Below, piece after piece: positions 45,319-53,302 of a stretch of DNA of 53,302 nucleotides. The notes beneath the pieces were generated by a model, which saw only the letters and a list, made by a program, of their open reading frames with translations, was not told the DNA's origin and ran no database searches. How positions within the stretch are numbered: position 1 is the first letter of the stretch; every line of letters starts with the position of its first letter. The position numbers were made by a program, and so were the translations under genes. The stretch is from Campylobacterales bacterium (GTDB taxonomy: Bacteria; Campylobacterota; Campylobacteria; Campylobacterales; Sulfurovaceae), in NCBI GenBank assembly GCA_014763895.1, contig JACXUM010000022.1, positions 1 through 53,302 on the forward strand, in the 5' to 3' direction.

Positions 45319-45354
45319 TCATTACACAATAGAAAGATTTCTACAATGTAATGA
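45319..45354. repeat. Nested quasi-palindrome
   Basis: TCATTAC (45319-45325) pairs with GTAATGA (45348-45354), and AGAAA (45331-45335) pairs with TTTCT (45338-45342). ACAAT appears on both sides as a symmetric internal loop. A T-run follows 8-10 bases later on the plus strand. Confidence 0.5.
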
Positions 45355-45367
45355 TATTCTTGTGTTT

Positions 45368-45985
45368 TTACATATTATTATTTGGTTTCATGCCCATTCT
45401 ATTTTTGCGATGAGATAGAAGAAATAAAAGCTGATCTTTATTTAATATCTCTTTTGTCTTTTCTATACATCTCAGTTGAACCATCGTAGCATTCGCTTCC
45501 AATGAAGCCAGTTTTTCAACTTTCTCTTTCAAACTGTCTGCACTTGCACCTGATGTACCTGCTGATACAATTTCATTTCTAAGCGCAATGACTTCCGGCT
45601 TGATCTGTATCACTGCGCCCATTGTTTCCTTTCTTACCTTTAAAAGCTGTTCTTTTTGTTCATTAGTAAGAGCAAATGCCGGCTCATCCCAGTGTTGCAT
45701 AACCATTTTTGTCATATGAGGTAATCCGAACTTGATAAGAAACGGTGAATTCTGTTTCTTACCGGCCATTTTGTTCTTGCCCATTTTATGAGGACAGTAT
45801 GGATTGTTGTTTGACATTTTATTTTGACCACCCTGACCCATCATCTGCATACCTGAATTGCCCGCAGGTGCCGCCAACAGTAAACCGATTGAAGCTGCAG
45901 ATACTATTTTGGGTTTGCATATCCCTTTTTCGATTAATATCGCTTCTATAGCATCAAACAGGATAAGAACTTTCATCTCACTCAA
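45368..45985 (-). CDS. Spy/CpxP-like periplasmic protein, start uncertain
   Basis: A frame of 205 residues. The C-terminal half (about 100-200) is a helical Spy/CpxP/LTXXQ-like region: ALTNEQKEQLLKVRKET, ALRNEIVSAG and LKEKVEKLASLEA. The middle is Met/Asn/Gly/Lys-rich (MQMMGQGGQNKMSNNN). A signal-like segment (KPKIVSAASIGLLLAAPAG) starts only at about residue 23, and the residues before it look unrelated. A ribosome site (AAAAGGGAT) followed by ATG sits exactly there, but one base out of frame (ATGCAAACCC). One inserted base near 45916 would explain this; otherwise translation starts at 45985 or 45976. Envelope stress or metal-related chaperone role inferred. Confidence 0.65.
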   Translation of the reverse strand: MSEMKVLILFDAIEAILIEKGICKPKIVSAASIGLLLAAPAGNSGMQMMGQGGQNKMSNNNPYCPHKMGKNKMAGKKQNSPFLIKFGLPHMTKMVMQHWDEPAFALTNEQKEQLLKVRKETMGAVIQIKPEVIALRNEIVSAGTSGASADSLKEKVEKLASLEANATMVQLRCIEKTKEILNKDQLLFLLSHRKNRMGMKPNNNM

Positions 45986-46092
45986 AAACTGAGTACTCCG
46001 CTTTCCTCCCTGATATTCCAGTGCGTAATCGAAAAAATTAGTTAGATATCTTATTTTACCGTATAGGTACTGATGAATAAGTTTTTGTGGGT

Positions 46093-46713
46093 TTATTCAG
46101 AGGGTTCAATTAAAAATCTCCCAAAACTTAAAAAATTCATTGTGGAACATCTCAAGTCTGTATTGAAGACTTTCCTTAATAATTCCATTTTTACATAAAA
46201 AGAAAAACGTAATTCATCCGCAAAAATATATTTATGGGGATTGACCTTTTGTCTATAATGCTCATGCATTGCCAAAAATTCAAAAGACATCTTTTGACGA
46301 TTACATCGTAATGCCATACCATTATCCGGAGCAACTGCAATGATCTGAGATTTGTTGGCAAACGTCAGTGCATGATTCAGCCAAAGATAGCGATCTTCAA
46401 GTGCTTTTGGTACTTTTTCATAATAAAATTTTACGTTTTGAATCAGTTTAAGCTTTTCAAGTTCTTCCACTTCCCTCTTTTGACGCATGATCAGATCCAA
46501 AAGCGAATATTCCAAATACTCATCGCTTCCATGCATACGTTCAAAATAATCTATATATTTACCATCACTGCCCTTCTCACCCTCCCCATCATACATAAAC
46601 CATATTTGGGCCAATGCTTTGCCATTTAGAGGACTCTCTTCATGATTGAACAAATATCGAAAAAGCTGGAATTTACCAAAATCTCCTACATCCCCTACAT
46701 ATTTGTTTTGCAT
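46093..46713 (-). pseudogene. Conserved hypothetical protein with frameshifted C-terminus
   Basis: A frame of 206 residues. The N-terminus MQNKYVGDVGDFGKFQLFRY and the central APDNGMALR match a conserved uncharacterised family I remember as starting QNKYVGDIGDFGKY. After KYIFADEL the current frame becomes implausible. The neighbouring frame reads FLCKNGIIKESLQYRLEMFH and then NEFFKFWEIFN to a stop at 46106-46108, which is protein-like and ends sensibly. The shift lies in the T5-C-T5 tract at about 46194-46207. Function unknown; cytoplasmic. Confidence 0.6.
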
Positions 46714-46835
46714 AATCTGATTTTGCCTCTTTTCTTATTTTAGTTATATTGTAACATCTTTCAAATTTCATTTGTTTTTAGCCTAAATAAATAGTAGAAT
46801 ATATTTTGAGCAATAATGAGAAGGAAATAATCAAA

Positions 46836-47957
46836 ATGAATTTAGACAAACAAACCCTTTTAGGAAAATTGAATGCATGGCTTGATATGCTGATTGAAGT
46901 AGAGGGAGCGGATCTACATCTTAAAAGTAACAGTTCCATTCATGCGCGTGTAAAAAGTGACATTATTCTTTTATCAAATGAAGTTGTTCCCAGTCAAATC
47001 ATGAATGGGTTGGTTGAAGTAATCATGGGAAGTAAATATAATGAGTTCCAAAATACAAAAGAGTTTGACGGTCTTTACCAAAGAAATGAAAATTATCGTT
47101 TCCGTGTCAATATCTATATGCATTTAGACGGTTATTCTATTGCAATGCGTCTGATTCCCAAGGAAATTAAAACGTTTGAAGAATTAAATCTTCCTTCATC
47201 ATTAGAAAACCTAACACATCTAAGACGAGGCCTTGTACTCATAACAGGTACCACAGGAAGCGGTAAATCCACTACTCTTGCAAGCATTATTGAGGAGATC
47301 AACAAGAATTACCCCCATCATATTATCACCATTGAAGATCCAATCGAGTATATTCATGACGACAAGAAGGCCATCATCGAACAAAGAGAACTTGGTAAGC
47401 ATACCAATAGTTTTGCTACTGCCTTGCGTGCAGCAATGCGTGAAGATCCGGATATTATCGTAGTTGGGGAAATTAGAGATATTGCAACGGCTGAAAGTAT
47501 TATGCAGGCTGTTAATACCGGTCACCTTGTCTTTTCTACAGTCCACACATTGGATGCACGAGAAACCATTGACAGGATGATCGCAATATTCCCAAGCGAA
47601 GAACAAAACCGTATCCGTGCAACCTTGGCTGCAAACATAGAAGCAGTCATATCGCAACGTCTTATCAAAGGGACATCCGGAGATATGATACCGGCTGTTG
47701 AGCTAATGTTTAGAAGTCCTCAGATCCAAGAACTTATCAGAAGCAAACGGGATAATGAACTTCCTGATGCAATGGCTAAAGAGGGAACCATGTTCCATTC
47801 TATTACATTCAATCAAGCTTTGTTCAATCTTACATTGGCTGGGAAAATTACTGAAGAACAAGCTTATCAGTATGCTTCAATACCGGCTGACCTCAAACTG
47901 ATGTTCACACTAAGCCCAGAATACGAAGCGATAAAAAGCAAACATCAACACTTATAA
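46836..47957 (+). CDS. PilT/PilU-family type IV pilus retraction-type ATPase
   Basis: ATG at 46836 after GAAGGA; the upstream TTG at 46806 has no site. The protein has 373 residues. The N-terminal PAS-like domain of PilT (LDMLIEVEGADLHLKSNSS) is followed by the Walker A GTTGSGKSTTL, Asp box IEDPIEYIH, Walker B EDPDIIVVGEIRD, and His box VFSTVHTLDARETIDRM. It would power pilus retraction from the cytoplasm. No pilin or other pil gene is in the window. The C-terminal region ends in a long helix, similar to PilU-like proteins. Confidence 0.9.
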   Translation: MNLDKQTLLGKLNAWLDMLIEVEGADLHLKSNSSIHARVKSDIILLSNEVVPSQIMNGLVEVIMGSKYNEFQNTKEFDGLYQRNENYRFRVNIYMHLDGYSIAMRLIPKEIKTFEELNLPSSLENLTHLRRGLVLITGTTGSGKSTTLASIIEEINKNYPHHIITIEDPIEYIHDDKKAIIEQRELGKHTNSFATALRAAMREDPDIIVVGEIRDIATAESIMQAVNTGHLVFSTVHTLDARETIDRMIAIFPSEEQNRIRATLAANIEAVISQRLIKGTSGDMIPAVELMFRSPQIQELIRSKRDNELPDAMAKEGTMFHSITFNQALFNLTLAGKITEEQAYQYASIPADLKLMFTLSPEYEAIKSKHQHL

Positions 47958-47963
47958 ATTTAG

Positions 47964-48107
47964 TTAAGCAGTCGCATCATGCACTGCTTTTTTCGTACTT
48001 TTCCATGCATGGTTCGAGTCTTGTTTAATACCGTTCCATGTTGCACAAGCGCTCATAAAAAATCCCATAATGATTATAAGAAAAATCCATTTCAATTCTC
48101 TTATCAT
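47964..48107 (-). CDS. Entericidin-like small lipoprotein
   Basis: A gene of 47 residues. The ribosome site AAGGTGAT lies just before ATG 48107. The N-terminus has a basic start and a hydrophobic helix (WIFLIIIMGFFMSAC) ending in the lipobox MSAC, with Cys at residue 21. The mature part ATWNGIKQDSNHAWKSTKKA is short, polar and amphipathic. This is the architecture of EcnA/EcnB bacteriolysis-type lipoproteins (CNTxxGxGxD in enterics). Role unknown here; membrane-associated. Confidence 0.78.
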   Translation of the reverse strand: MIRELKWIFLIIIMGFFMSACATWNGIKQDSNHAWKSTKKAVHDATA

Positions 48108-48152
48108 TTGATCACCTTCTGTCTTACCTTAAAACTTCATCCTATTATAATT

Positions 48153-48457
48153 TTATAGATTGGAATGGATCGTTTTTACAGGTTTATCGACTGTTTTTGA
48201 AAGTATTTCAACATAACATTCCATCCAACCGGACTCTTTCGCCTTGTCCAAAGCTTTGGCAAGTTCTTCAAATTTCACAGTTTTAGCGCTATTGGCATCT
48301 TGCCCGATTCGACAGTCAAAATCCCAATACATCAATTCATTATCGGGTAACTTCTTTTTTGATTCACGTTTTGCATATTTGCGTATCTCATGCTTTATAG
48401 ATTCAAGTACACGGTCTGGATGTTTTTTTCATCTTGGAATTTAAAAATTTTTTTCAT
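48153..48457 (-). pseudogene. DUF6172-like protein, frameshifted in a T7 tract
   Basis: From ATG 48457, with AGAGG upstream, the frame reads MKKIFKFQDEKN and soon stops. Adding one base to the T7 tract at 48423-48429 restores one protein of about 101 residues: PDRVLESIKHEIRKYAKRES, then KLPDNELMYWDFDCRIG and the rest down to HSNL. This matches the small family with the WDFDCRxG signature. It begins 4 bases after the rhlE stop and is probably in the same message. The role is unknown. Whether the missing base is real or an assembly error cannot be told. Confidence 0.75.
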
Positions 48458-48461
48458 TTGT

Positions 48462-49757
48462 TTACCTCTTATTTTCACGATAATTCGATTTTTTAGCCGA
48501 TCCGCTTCGTGTTGATTTCGAATGCTGAGACGCTATTCCGCCCCGATTACTACCTTGACGAGAAGTACTTCTTTGATTGTTTTTTCCTCTTCCGTTTTGA
48601 ATAGGCTCTGCTTTGATACTTGGATCTGGGGCGAAAGCTGGAATTTCCACTTTTTTAATTGGAGCTTTAATAAATTTTTCAATATCTGCAAGAAGTTTAT
48701 GCTCATCCACACAGACCAAAGAGACCGCTTCCCCTTCTTTCCCCGCACGCCCTGTTCTGCCGATGCGATGCACATAGTCTTCAGGCACATTCGGAAGCTC
48801 ATAGTTGACTACATGAGGAAGCTGATCTATGTCTATACCTCTTGCGGCAATATCCGTAGCCACAAGTACCCTGATCTTCTTTTCTTTAAAATCTGCAAGA
48901 GCCTTCGTTCTGGCTCCTTGACTTTTATTCCCGTGTATGGCTGCTGCCAATATGCCTGATTCTTCAAGCTGTGTGGTTAATCTATTGGCTCCATGTTTGG
49001 TACGCGTAAAAACCAATACCTGCTGCCATTTTTTGGTTTTTATCAGCTGTGAAAGCAATTCTTTTTTACGTGTTTTGTCGACGAAGTGTACCACTTGTGA
49101 TATCTGATCAGCAGTAGTGTTTTCTCTTGCAACTTCTACAAGTGCAGGATCCTTAAGTAATCCAGCTGCAAGTACTTTGATCTCAGGCGAGAAGGTTGCT
49201 GAAAAGAGTAAAGTTTGTCTCTTTTGTGGCATAAGCTTCATTAGTTTCTTGATATCGTGTATGAAACCCATATCGAGCATACGATCCGCTTCATCCAGAA
49301 TCAGACATTCCAACTTAGAAAAATCTATACCCTTCTGACTTGCGATATCAAGCAGTCTTCCAGGTGTTGCGATGACGATATCCACACCTTTTCGGATGGC
49401 AGCAAGCTGAGGATGGATACCCACCCCACCAAATATAACCGTAGAGGTAAAAGGCGTATATTTTCCATACACTTTGATACTTTCTGCAACTTGTGCTGCA
49501 AGCTCACGTGTAGGGGTTAAAACTAAAGCACGTATTTGATATTTATTCATATTAGGTTTGTTTTGGGCAAGTCTTTCAAGCAAAGGAAGCGTAAATCCTG
49601 CTGTCTTTCCTGTACCCGTTTGCGCTGCGGCTAGGATATCTTTGTTTTGTATGATTACCGGAATGGCTTGTTTCTGTATGGGCGTAGGTGTAGTATACCC
49701 CTGCTCTTTGATAGCTTTAAGTAAGGGTTCTGATAACCCCAGATTTGTAAATGACAT
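48462..49757 (-). CDS. rhlE: DEAD-box RNA helicase, RhlE-like
   Basis: A protein of 431 residues. All motifs are in order: [10 protein letters not shown] (Q motif), [12 protein letters not shown] (I), PTRELAAQ (Ia), TPGRLL (Ib), [12 protein letters not shown] (II, DEAD), FSATFS (III), [13 protein letters not shown] (V) and [10 protein letters not shown] (VI). The C-terminal tail from about residue 370 is low-complexity and Arg/Ser/Gly/Asn-rich, typical of RhlE. It remodels RNA, often during cold growth or ribosome assembly. A -10 (TATAAT, minus strand, 49882-49887) implies an untranslated leader of about 115-120 bases. Confidence 0.93.
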   Translation of the reverse strand: MSFTNLGLSEPLLKAIKEQGYTTPTPIQKQAIPVIIQNKDILAAAQTGTGKTAGFTLPLLERLAQNKPNMNKYQIRALVLTPTRELAAQVAESIKVYGKYTPFTSTVIFGGVGIHPQLAAIRKGVDIVIATPGRLLDIASQKGIDFSKLECLILDEADRMLDMGFIHDIKKLMKLMPQKRQTLLFSATFSPEIKVLAAGLLKDPALVEVARENTTADQISQVVHFVDKTRKKELLSQLIKTKKWQQVLVFTRTKHGANRLTTQLEESGILAAAIHGNKSQGARTKALADFKEKKIRVLVATDIAARGIDIDQLPHVVNYELPNVPEDYVHRIGRTGRAGKEGEAVSLVCVDEHKLLADIEKFIKAPIKKVEIPAFAPDPSIKAEPIQNGRGKNNQRSTSRQGSNRGGIASQHSKSTRSGSAKKSNYRENKR

Positions 49758-50055
49758 TGTATTATACCTTGTGAACGAGCCTACCTTATCAAGTATATAG
49801 GTCGGTCTTAGGCTTAGTTAGTGTTGTTTTATTTTGTAGAAAATTTGAGTCGTTGACCGATGTACGCTTAAATCAGCTGGTATTATAGCGTAATAATTGG
49901 ACTGAATAGTAAACAAGAGTTCAATATCCTCATAAATATATATTTGATGTAAGTAGAATACAATTAACTTGCTGCTTCATTGAATTAAATATCAAAACCT
50001 TATCTCATTATCAAATCATGCTATACTTAGAAAAATTAAATCAGAATAGATTCAT
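49758..50055. promoter_or_regulatory. Divergent region between rhlE and the SUV3-like helicase
   Basis: 298 bases, AT-rich. The minus-strand TATAAT at 49882-49887 is the likely rhlE -10, with a weak -35. The leader between it and rhlE is C/T-rich in places and may fold, as in cold-responsive helicase mRNAs. On the plus strand, no strong promoter or ribosome site before 50056 was identified. Confidence 0.45.
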
Positions 50056-52860
50056 ATGGCAAAGAAAAAGAAAAAATATCTCATTAAACTTAATAATAAA
50101 ATACGCAACTACTTTAATGGACTTCCTTTTGAGGAAGGTATCGCAACACTCAATGAAGATAAACTCATCGAACTGATGATGATCCTTGGTATCAGACTCC
50201 CCAATTTTAAAAAAGAAGAGATGGTACGCACCCTAAGACGCATCTGGAGTGAAGGCGGAGCACATGAAAGAGAGATGATCGTTACCCATCTTACACAACA
50301 TACCAAGTCTTTTCCACACACTGAAACTCTTTATAATCTACAGTCTGATAAAACGGATATGATCATTGGAATACTAGAGGATATCGAACATACAAAACAT
50401 GAAGAAAATCTGATCCTTGAATCCTTCTTGGATGTTAAAGCGTCCAAGATCACCGAGGAAAAGATCATCAATAAACTTCATTATATCCGTATGATTGAAA
50501 AGCTTGGAAAATGTGAAAAAGAGTTAGATGTCGAATTTAACTCTCTCAATGAAATGACCTTCTATCATAGTTTTCTGTTCCATTTTCAAAATATTGATTT
50601 CAATAAATTACTGCTTTGTACAACCCACCCCATCGATATGGAATTGCTCTTGGCTTCGGACAACGAACAACAGATCCTGGAAAAACTCAAAACCATCAAA
50701 GAGAGTACCATATCTCATAAAACTGAGGAAATCGAATCATTTATTAGTAAACTGATCAGAACCGAACACCTCTATCTCAACGAGGATGAAATGATTCAGG
50801 CGTTGAAGCAAATGAGCCCGGATACACCTTTATACCATGCACCTCTCCCCTTCGAAATCATTGAAAACATATTAACAAATATTAGCAATAAATATCATAT
50901 TTTTGAAAGCACCTATCATATTATGATAGAAAAAGAGAAATTTGATGATCTCTTCGGGACACGCATATTTTACAATACCTCCGTCTCATACGAAAAGCCA
51001 TTCTTTTTCAGCCTGATTTGGCAAGAAAAAGATCTTCCAGTCAAAGACGATATCAACCGGGTCAATGATGAATTAATCGAGCATTTTAGAATCGCGGTCG
51101 ATGAAGTTTATGATGAAATGGCCTCTTTGTGTGAAAAAATCAATGTGAAAGAAGAGGTATTTCAGGAATTCATTATCCGTTTTGTTGAACCGCAGATACG
51201 AAGTTCACATAATCTCAAGTTCAAAGAGAAGATCAAAAGGCGGATCCTTTATCATTTTTCAGAATATATCAAGCCCCTTTTAGCCAAACAAAAACGTGAA
51301 GAACTGCTTGCAAAAACCATACGGGATTTCAAAAACCTTTTCCCTCTTGCAAGAAGTCTCAAACGAAAGATCATCTTCCATGTAGGCCCGACAAATAGTG
51401 GAAAAACCTATGCAGCATTTGAAAAACTTTTAAGTGCGGATACAGGCTATTATCTTGCCCCTTTGCGTCTTTTGGCTTTGGAAGGATATGAAAACCTCAA
51501 AAATAAGGGGGTCCACGTTTCCCTTATTACCGGCGAAGAAGAGATTATCGACACAGAATCGACCCATATCAGCTCCACGATAGAAATGATGAACATTTCT
51601 GTTGATGTCGATGTCTGCGTGATCGATGAGATACAGATGATCGCTGATAGGGACAGGGGTTGGGCATGGGCAAATGCACTCATCGGTGCACCTGCAAAGA
51701 CCGTTATCTTGACAGGATCAAGTGATGCCCTACCCGCCATTGTGGAACTTTGCAACTATCTTGAAGAAGAGCTGGAGATTATCGAATTTGAAAGAAAAAA
51801 TGAACTGGTAATGATGGAACATCCTGTTTCCATACGAAAAATCGAAAAGAAAACCGCAATCGTAGCTTTTTCAAGACGCGAAGTCCTTGCACTGAAACAA
51901 CAGCTTAGCGACCGTTATCATGTTTCGGTCGTTTACGGTAATCTTTCGCCCGAAGTCAGAAGAGAAGAAGCACGAAGGTTTAGGGAAGGTGAAAGTGACA
52001 TTCTGGTTGCTACCGATGCCATAGCGATGGGACTAAACCTTCCTATCAAAACAATCCTATTTGCAAAAGACAATAAATTTGACGGTTTACGACGCAGAGA
52101 ACTTCATCCAACTGAGGTATTACAGATAGCTGGACGGGCGGGAAGATACGGCATAGAAGAAAAAGGCTATGTAGGAGCACTTGAGGAAAACACCCTTTTT
52201 AACATCGAACAAATGTTGTACACACCTCTTCCCGAACTTCAGCTTCCTGTATCTGTCATGGCAAGCCTGGAACATGTTATGCTGATAGGAGAGATTCTTG
52301 AAACAGATAACCTTTTGGATATTTTAGGATTCTTTGCGGAAAATATGGAGTTTGAAGGACCTTTTGTAGCTGCAAACATTGACTCTATGATAGAGATAGC
52401 TGCCATCGTCAGCGAATATAACCTTGATCTTCGTACACGATACTATCTCTCATGTGCACCAGCAAGCATCTCTTCACCCTATATCGAATCAGTACTGCAC
52501 CGCTATATCAGACAGATTGAAGCCGGCAGCAAGGTTGCATATATTCCACCACGTGATCTCCCTGCATTTGCACAGACCAATGATATGTTACTCAATGCTG
52601 AAGACAGGGTTAGAGAAATTTCTCTTTATCTCTGGCTCTCTTTTAAATTTCCTGATCTTTTTGAAGATACGCAAAAAGCAATAGAAGCCAGAGGAAGGCT
52701 TAATACGTTTATAGAAAACTCTCTTAGAAAAGGCCATTTTGTCAAACAATGCCGAAAATGCGGAAAAGTATTGGATTTCTCCTATCGTTTTTCAATCTGT
52801 GACAGCTGCCATTCTCAAGGTAAAGGCGGCAACGTCAATTATAGAAGCAGAAGAAAATAA
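50056..52860 (+). CDS. SUV3-like RNA/DNA helicase with C-terminal zinc ribbon
   Basis: A protein of 934 residues. The first 400 or so residues are helical and not recognised. The helicase core then has HVGPTNSGKTYAAFEK (Walker A with the SUV3-type GPTNSGKT), YLAPLRLLALEGYENL, CVIDEIQMIADRDRGWAW (motif II, DEIQ), LTGSSDALP, IVAFSRREVLALKQQL, LVATDAIAMGLNLPI (V) and EVLQIAGRAGRYG (VI). A SUV3-type C-terminal domain follows (about 840-890, LPAFAQTNDMLLNAEDRV). A zinc ribbon with C899, C902, C915 and C918 ends the protein. Mitochondrial SUV3 degrades RNA with an exonuclease; a role in RNA turnover is likely here. The ribosome site before ATG 50056 is weak. Confidence 0.87.
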   Translation: MAKKKKKYLIKLNNKIRNYFNGLPFEEGIATLNEDKLIELMMILGIRLPNFKKEEMVRTLRRIWSEGGAHEREMIVTHLTQHTKSFPHTETLYNLQSDKTDMIIGILEDIEHTKHEENLILESFLDVKASKITEEKIINKLHYIRMIEKLGKCEKELDVEFNSLNEMTFYHSFLFHFQNIDFNKLLLCTTHPIDMELLLASDNEQQILEKLKTIKESTISHKTEEIESFISKLIRTEHLYLNEDEMIQALKQMSPDTPLYHAPLPFEIIENILTNISNKYHIFESTYHIMIEKEKFDDLFGTRIFYNTSVSYEKPFFFSLIWQEKDLPVKDDINRVNDELIEHFRIAVDEVYDEMASLCEKINVKEEVFQEFIIRFVEPQIRSSHNLKFKEKIKRRILYHFSEYIKPLLAKQKREELLAKTIRDFKNLFPLARSLKRKIIFHVGPTNSGKTYAAFEKLLSADTGYYLAPLRLLALEGYENLKNKGVHVSLITGEEEIIDTESTHISSTIEMMNISVDVDVCVIDEIQMIADRDRGWAWANALIGAPAKTVILTGSSDALPAIVELCNYLEEELEIIEFERKNELVMMEHPVSIRKIEKKTAIVAFSRREVLALKQQLSDRYHVSVVYGNLSPEVRREEARRFREGESDILVATDAIAMGLNLPIKTILFAKDNKFDGLRRRELHPTEVLQIAGRAGRYGIEEKGYVGALEENTLFNIEQMLYTPLPELQLPVSVMASLEHVMLIGEILETDNLLDILGFFAENMEFEGPFVAANIDSMIEIAAIVSEYNLDLRTRYYLSCAPASISSPYIESVLHRYIRQIEAGSKVAYIPPRDLPAFAQTNDMLLNAEDRVREISLYLWLSFKFPDLFEDTQKAIEARGRLNTFIENSLRKGHFVKQCRKCGKVLDFSYRFSICDSCHSQGKGGNVNYRSRRK

Positions 52861-52957
52861 ATTTATTTGTAATGATTAATAATTTTTTTCGATACTTCTA
52901 AACAATAGCTACACATTTATACTATAATATAGAGTAACTGAACAAAAAGGAGTCGTT

Positions 52958-53287
52958 ATGAAAATTCTAACAGTTAAACATTTAGGTACGGTGGGGCTAA
53001 TTTCTGGTATGTTGTTTTTGACTGCCTGTACTCCAGAAGAAAGAGCATTTGCAACGGGAGCAGCTGTCGGAGCGATAGTTGTTGCATCTTATGATTATCC
53101 AAGATATTATGATCGTCCATATTATTATTATCATGGAAGATACTATTATGGCGGTGTTTGGAGAGACGGATACTACCATTATAGAGGACACAGATACCAT
53201 GGTGGTCGCTACTATCAGAGATATGACAGAAGACATCATGTCAGAGATAGAGATAGAGATCGCAGGGACTATAGGGATCACAGATAG
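52958..53287 (+). CDS. Tyr/His/Arg-rich lipoprotein, paralogue of the one at 18682
   Basis: A protein of 109 residues with AAAGGAGTC before the ATG and a TATAAT at 52923-52928. The lipoprotein signal ends in FLTAC (Cys about 24). After a glycine/alanine hydrophobic stretch (ATGAAVGAIVVASYD), the Tyr-rich block reads DRPYYYYHGRYYYGG then WRDGYYHYRGHRYHGG. It is nearly the same as the block in the protein at 18682-19353, and the rest is Arg/Asp-rich. The shared unit marks a duplicated gene family. Function unknown; predicted periplasmic or outer-membrane lipoprotein. Confidence 0.8.
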   Translation: MKILTVKHLGTVGLISGMLFLTACTPEERAFATGAAVGAIVVASYDYPRYYDRPYYYYHGRYYYGGVWRDGYYHYRGHRYHGGRYYQRYDRRHHVRDRDRDRRDYRDHR

Positions 53288-53302
53288 TAATCATTCTTAT
53301 AT

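Larger units (their letters stand above)
44840..45367. other. Long AT-rich gap without recognisable gene
   Basis: No frame over about 25 codons with a convincing ribosome site was found. Contents noted are a putative plus-strand promoter at 45208-45236, a quasi-palindrome at 45319-45354, and short AT tracts. The gene normally divergent from a TetR regulator is absent. Confidence 0.6.

Noticed and set aside
52997-53281. Minus-strand frame of 94 codons rich in Ile/Ser/Met
   Set aside because: It mirrors the Tyr/Arg/Asp-rich lipoprotein on the plus strand, and its composition is an artefact of that bias.
1-53302. tRNA, rRNA, insertion sequences, attachment sites and riboswitches
   Set aside because: A visual scan for tRNA ends, rRNA stretches, transposase motifs and long terminal repeats showed none. 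Short or divergent RNA elements could be missed by eye.

Overview
The window is AT-rich, densely coded bacterial DNA. Its gene content points to Campylobacterota (epsilonproteobacteria), most likely a free-living, Sulfurovum- or Sulfurimonas-like organism. This is inferred from family content: a non-classical SdhABE complex whose membrane subunit carries CCG domains, a MagIII-type DNA glycosylase, a short ProB without PUA domain, a compact ThiL, and many small periplasmic haem or Met/His/Tyr-rich proteins. No rRNA, tRNA, CRISPR array, insertion sequence or prophage was seen.

Layout. 1-4.6 kb (minus): a superoxide reductase cut by the window edge, a haem-binding protein, and sdhE-sdhB-sdhA (transcribed A to B to E). 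4.7-12.4 kb: thiL, an orphan pstS, truD, murA (minus), two small conserved unknowns and a UvrD/Rep helicase. 12.4-17 kb (minus): L,D-transpeptidase, NYN nuclease, rhodanese, rsmD, NlpC/P60 hydrolase and MGMT, with murein and DNA/RNA maintenance themes. 17-23.8 kb: a small repeat protein, dipeptide epimerase, Tyr-rich lipoprotein, DUF819 transporter, a Nudix-MagIII-SDR operon and a frameshifted zinc-ribbon membrane gene. 23.9-28.4 kb: a stress-flavoured cluster (phosphoribosyltransferase, a gene broken by an internal deletion, Hsp20, PolX, host-attachment protein). 28.5-34.9 kb: MogA/MoaB, a tiny membrane protein, tandem periplasmic rhodaneses, SulP, FAD oxidoreductase and phosphoglycolate phosphatase. 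35-40.7 kb: proB, then a two-gene 2-oxoacid:acceptor oxidoreductase operon and a BaiN-like flavoprotein. 40.8-46 kb: EF-hand protein, two methyltransferases, a DUF3365 haem protein, a TetR regulator with a striking operator array, and a Spy-like protein. 46-53.3 kb: a frameshifted unknown, a PilT-like ATPase, an entericidin-like lipoprotein, a frameshifted DUF6172-like gene, an RhlE DEAD-box helicase, a SUV3-like helicase and a second Tyr-rich lipoprotein.

Most unusual items. (1) At 36773-39247, one reading frame joins a cytochrome-b5-like haem domain, a four-helix DUF2231 membrane domain and the gamma and alpha parts of a 2-oxoacid:ferredoxin oxidoreductase, followed by korB through a TGATG junction. 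This predicts a membrane-anchored, haem-bearing 2-oxoacid oxidoreductase. (2) At 44692-44839, four TGAACA-N2-TGTTCA palindromes are spaced 43, 42 and 42 bp. The first fills the 17-bp spacer of a consensus promoter for the TetR gene, and a roughly 700-base gap without a visible target gene lies beyond the array. (3) Several genes carry frameshifts at simple A/T or GA tracts. These are either real decay or phase switching, or assembly errors, and should be checked against reads before being read biologically.
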